Positions 60,701 to 64,000 of a DNA stretch of 64,000 nt are shown piece after piece. The position numbers were made by a program, and so were the translations under genes. How positions within the stretch are numbered: position 1 is the stretch's first letter; every line of letters begins with the position of its first letter. Origin of the DNA: Antedon mediterranea. Its lineage: Eukaryota; Echinodermata; Crinoidea; Comatulida; Antedonidae. Below the pieces are notes generated by a model. The model saw nothing but the letters and a program-made list of their open reading frames with translations, had not been told where the DNA came from and made no database searches. The DNA lies in NCBI RefSeq assembly GCF_964355755.1, contig NC_092679.1, positions 2,478,001 through 2,542,000 on the forward strand, written 5' to 3'.

Positions 60701-63257
60701 ACTGTGTATCGTACATGGATTACAAACATTAAAATCTGACTGTAATTTTTACAGCGGAAAATAACCTCCCTCTCTACCTATATTTTCAATCTGCGTACGA
60801 TAGAAAAAATATTGAAGGGAGTTGATTGCAAACCTAGATTGTAGATGACACTGAAAATTTACAACCAAAGCTAGCCAAATGCGACATAAAAAGCCTTTTA
60901 GAAAACACAGATTGCGATTATCATTAATATTGGTTTTAATGTATGATGAGAAAGGGAAGAGTCTGGTACTATCCTGTCACTTGAGGGAGACAACTACAAT
61001 ACATTTCTAATAATGAAAAATGTTCTCGTACGTAGCGATATCTATTAAAGGAAGTCGCCAAGCTTCTACGGATAAGTCGTGTATGGGAATGCATGTAGAG
61101 GATAATCTGCTTTACATATGAACATAGCATTAATGCCTATATTTACAATAACAAGGATTTTTAAAGGAGGCTTTTAAACTTATCTCAATGACTTTCAAAA
61201 AGCCAATGACATTTAATATGAACTTTGAGGTTTACAATAGCAATGTTTTTTAATACAGTTATATAGTACAAAATAAATTTCAAAAACATATATTCAAAAA
61301 TATATTCATAAAAAGAATGATGATGATGTCTTTGATAATAATAATGATATGCTGTTGATTATGTTGATAATACTATTAATATTAGATGTAAGATGACAAT
61401 ATTGATAATCATTATTAATGATAATATAACATTGATAATAATTATGACAAAATTTATAATGATGATATTGATAATATCAATGACATTGACAACATTGATA
61501 ATATCATATTAACATTTTAATCAATAGGTAAATCTTTTATAGATATTTTCTGTGAATAGTAGAAACACAGTTTAGTTTGTGCATGGCCTCATTACCATAA
61601 GACAAAGGATTTCAATACACACAGCTAAACATATGAAAATTGAAAAGTAAAATTTGATTAAATAAATATAAATCTATCATTCTCTATTAATGCAAACTTA
61701 ATACGTTTGAATTAATAAACAAGAATGGCCAAATATATATAATTTCTTTTTAAAGTAATGAATTGTAAATTGTATACTACAGTAACAATATATATTTAAT
61801 CCTAGTATCATTGCTTTATATTCTCCAATCATTAATTAATCATCATCCTTAAGGCTAATATCCGGCATCAGTATTATAAATAAATTTGTTAAACTAAAGC
61901 ACCCATAAAATTGACCACCGATTACTAAGCACAAAGATTATCGCACGCTCAGCCGAGGAAACCGCGTGCCACCGTTACTCATGTTAACACCGCGACAAAT
62001 GTCTTAGAGTAATTTCAAAATTAATCCGCATATATCTGTACAAACCCCAAATGTATTATTGTCCTGCATCATTGACATCCAATCAATTTGTAGTAATGAG
62101 CAACAATAAATCAATATATTTAGAAACATTGTATCTCGGAGCCATACTCATACATGTCACAGTATGCGTAATTTATAAGCCGAAATATAATACTTTTACG
62201 CTCATCAAAATTTCATACCGTACGCTCCTTTGGAATTACTGCAATAACGATGGTAATATACATCGTTTGTGCGCGGTGATAACACAACATTTCGGTTTTT
62301 TTAAACATATAAATTCATGACTCCCAACTGATTGCGATTTGCATTAATTGTACCTCGTTATGCGGTGCGGGGACTTTTGTGTTATTACCGTCTACGTTGT
62401 TTGAACGCTCAGTGACTCCCAAAACATTCCACAAAACCTATTTACAATTACATCAATACCTTCCAATTTATTGTAATGTTTCTCATATAATTACATACAG
62501 TACAAGCTTTGATAGAAGCTGTGCGGTTGAATATCATACGGTTTAAGATCTCATTTCAAAGTCTTGCATCAACATCTTTTACCCACAATAATACTCCATA
62601 ATAATTAATGATGATATGAGGTAGCAGTCTATCTAAAAATATAATCTACCATTATTTAATAGTAAAAGAGTTTATTTAGAAATTTACTACTATGGCTAAA
62701 AGCACATCAAATTAATATGAGTGGGAGTTTCCATGACTGAGTGACTAAACTCCAGTTATCAACAAACATGTTTGAGTCATAAAACTTGACAAATTCAAAA
62801 CACTTAAAACTATTCCTTATACTGGAGTAGTAATGCTCCACTACCAACAATCCATTGTAAAGGAATATGTATGGGCATTATTGGTTTATTGCACTCATAA
62901 TAATTTCCTCTTTCATAGCATTTTTTTAAAGTATCTATCATGTTGTCTACACCTTTCTCTTCAAAATATTTTATTGTCTTGAAAAAAATGTAGTAAGGTC
63001 ACATGATTAAAAATTGAGTCATCTTAAGAAATCAGTCAACATATTACAGCTGCCAGATCTACATACCACCCTTGAAACAAATAATAGAAAGATATCAACA
63101 CTTTAAACAACAACACACTGTACTGGAGTGGACAGATTCAAATGTTACTAAAAAAACATTTCTGTGATCTACACTACAGTACAGTGTTAAGATTTGTTTA
63201 TAACAAACTATAGTAGAGGAAAATTGGAGCAAAACAAATTTACCACAACTGGCAAAT
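57713..63257. other. Meis upstream intron; no exon found
   Basis: AT-rich sequence upstream of the linker exon. No minus-strand match to the Pbx-interacting domain (for example a KCELATCTPR-like or FCHRYI-like stretch) was found, so earlier Meis exons lie outside or were missed. Higher-complexity CpG-containing patches occur at about 59,490-59,780, 60,480-61,100 and 61,890-62,420. A degenerate ATTGATAAT-rich run lies at 61,315-61,505 and a C homopolymer at 58,257-58,268. Small tandem CAGAATAATCCCACAA units lie at 59,295-59,365. Confidence 0.7.
61315..61505. repeat. Degenerate (TTGATAATAA)-like low-complexity tract
   Basis: ATTGATAAT, AATGATGAT and related phrases recur more than ten times with irregular spacing. 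Confidence 0.7.
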
Positions 63258-63336
63258 TAACAAGCTAGTTTGATAAGAAAATGTGATATACTTAAATGTT
63301 GTTGTCAGATAGTTTGATAGTGTAGACAGAGCTTTA
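63258..63336. mobile_element. Foldback MITE family A, copy 11 (internally deleted)
   Basis: AAGCTAGTTTGATAAGAAAA and TGTGATATACTTAAATG at the left, GATAGTTTGATAGTGTAGAC and AGAGCTTTA at the right. Most of the left arm and the core are lost. Confidence 0.8.
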
Positions 63337-63684
63337 CACAATTATGATACAAATTTCTGATGGACTACTGTGGGATTGCAGATATATCTAGGAGAATATA
63401 AATCATCTCCATCCAAACAACCTGTTCATGGCGAATATAACTCCCCCTACATGACAACATTGTTTATTAATGAAGCTTGTACTTTTTAGGATCAACTGCT
63501 TAACATCTCATCCAAAAGATGACACTGTTAATATAGTGCCAAATGTATATTATTAAGTCAGTATACTGTACAAGCAATTTTCACAATATATTATGAAGCC
63601 TACAGTACATTCAAATAGGTTCAATATCCTATCATTTTAAATATAATTATAAACAACAAATTTATTTTTTTCTGCCATAACCAA

Positions 63685-63765
63685 ACATGGGATTTGAACC
63701 AGGATCCTCCATGGTTCAGTGGTTTTACTACCAGATGATACTATGCTGTAATGCACCAATTAGCA
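63685..63765 (-). mobile_element. tRNA-like (SINE-type) relic, low confidence
   Basis: The minus strand has GGTTCAAATCCCA at 63,700-63,688 (strong B-box) and, upstream, GGTGCATTACAGCATAGTA and TGGTAGTAAAACCACTGAAC, as in a decayed tRNA with its anticodon region. No CCA end was seen. Confidence 0.35.
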
Positions 63766-64000
63766 CACAGCATTAAGACATGTATGTAGTGTGCATTCAT
63801 TAATATTATGTAGTACATGTAAATGTAAACATCTCTGTACATACAGGCCTACATACAGGCCTAGATAAAGCAAGATTCTGCTTTTATGATATATTAAACA
63901 TTTAAAAACATTACTTATTCATTTATTTATTCAAATTTGTTTAAATATTTGATCTTTAATAAATAATTTATTATTATAAATACTTAATTGTTGTTGCAAT
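63766..64000. other. Window end, no feature
   Basis: AT-rich sequence with a small duplicated CATACAGGCCTA at 63,841-63,863; nothing else is supported. Confidence 0.6.

Noticed and set aside
24255-63765. Functional tRNA genes at the three B-box sites (24,290; 44,460; 63,695)
   Set aside because: Only B-box and partial A-box similarity is seen. I could not find a paired acceptor stem or anticodon arm, so they are listed only as possible SINE relics.

Overview
This is an AT-rich window from an animal nuclear genome. It contains split genes with GT..AG introns, long introns full of short foldback transposons, and a large satellite array. The recognisable genes and repeats fit a marine invertebrate deuterostome, such as an echinoderm or relative. 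That placement is inference; no marker in the window fixes the species.

The layout has four parts. (1) Positions 1 to about 16,030 are one satellite array with a basic unit of about 476 bp. It holds a fourfold higher-order repeat of 1,901 bp and an older duplication offset by about 9,040 bp. Towards its right edge it breaks down into 100-130 bp short units, and it stops inside its own hairpin. (2) Positions 17,234-17,910 (minus strand) are a compact two-exon gene for a CXorf65-like small protein. (3) Positions 17,911-22,156 are intergenic DNA plus the 3' flank or UTR of the next gene, with a GC-rich foldback element just past that gene's stop codon. (4) From 22,157 to at least 57,712 (minus strand) lies the 3' part of a Meis/homothorax TALE-homeobox gene. 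Six coding exons were found: a linker exon, three exons that together make the homeodomain (146, 77 and 59 bp), a 105-bp exon and a terminal exon. All splice phases agree and together they give 768 nt, or 255 residues plus stop. The N-terminal exons (the Pbx-interacting domain) were not found and should lie beyond position 64,000.

The Meis introns carry at least eleven copies of one palindromic MITE family, two copies of a second family in opposite orientations around the central homeodomain exon, minisatellites next to splice sites, LINE-like tails and many diverged local tandem duplications. They also hold several patches of higher-complexity, CpG-containing sequence that are candidate regulatory elements.

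The most interesting observations are these. A phase-preserving alternative donor 78 nt into the intron after the homeodomain would add 26 residues with a basic stretch. Intron readthrough after the 105-bp exon would give a short C-terminus ending EWHPHLY. The inverted MITE pair brackets a homeodomain exon. The satellite has nested higher-order structure, with an octamer-like motif and a TATA box in each unit. All calls were made by reading the sequence; no search or alignment was run.
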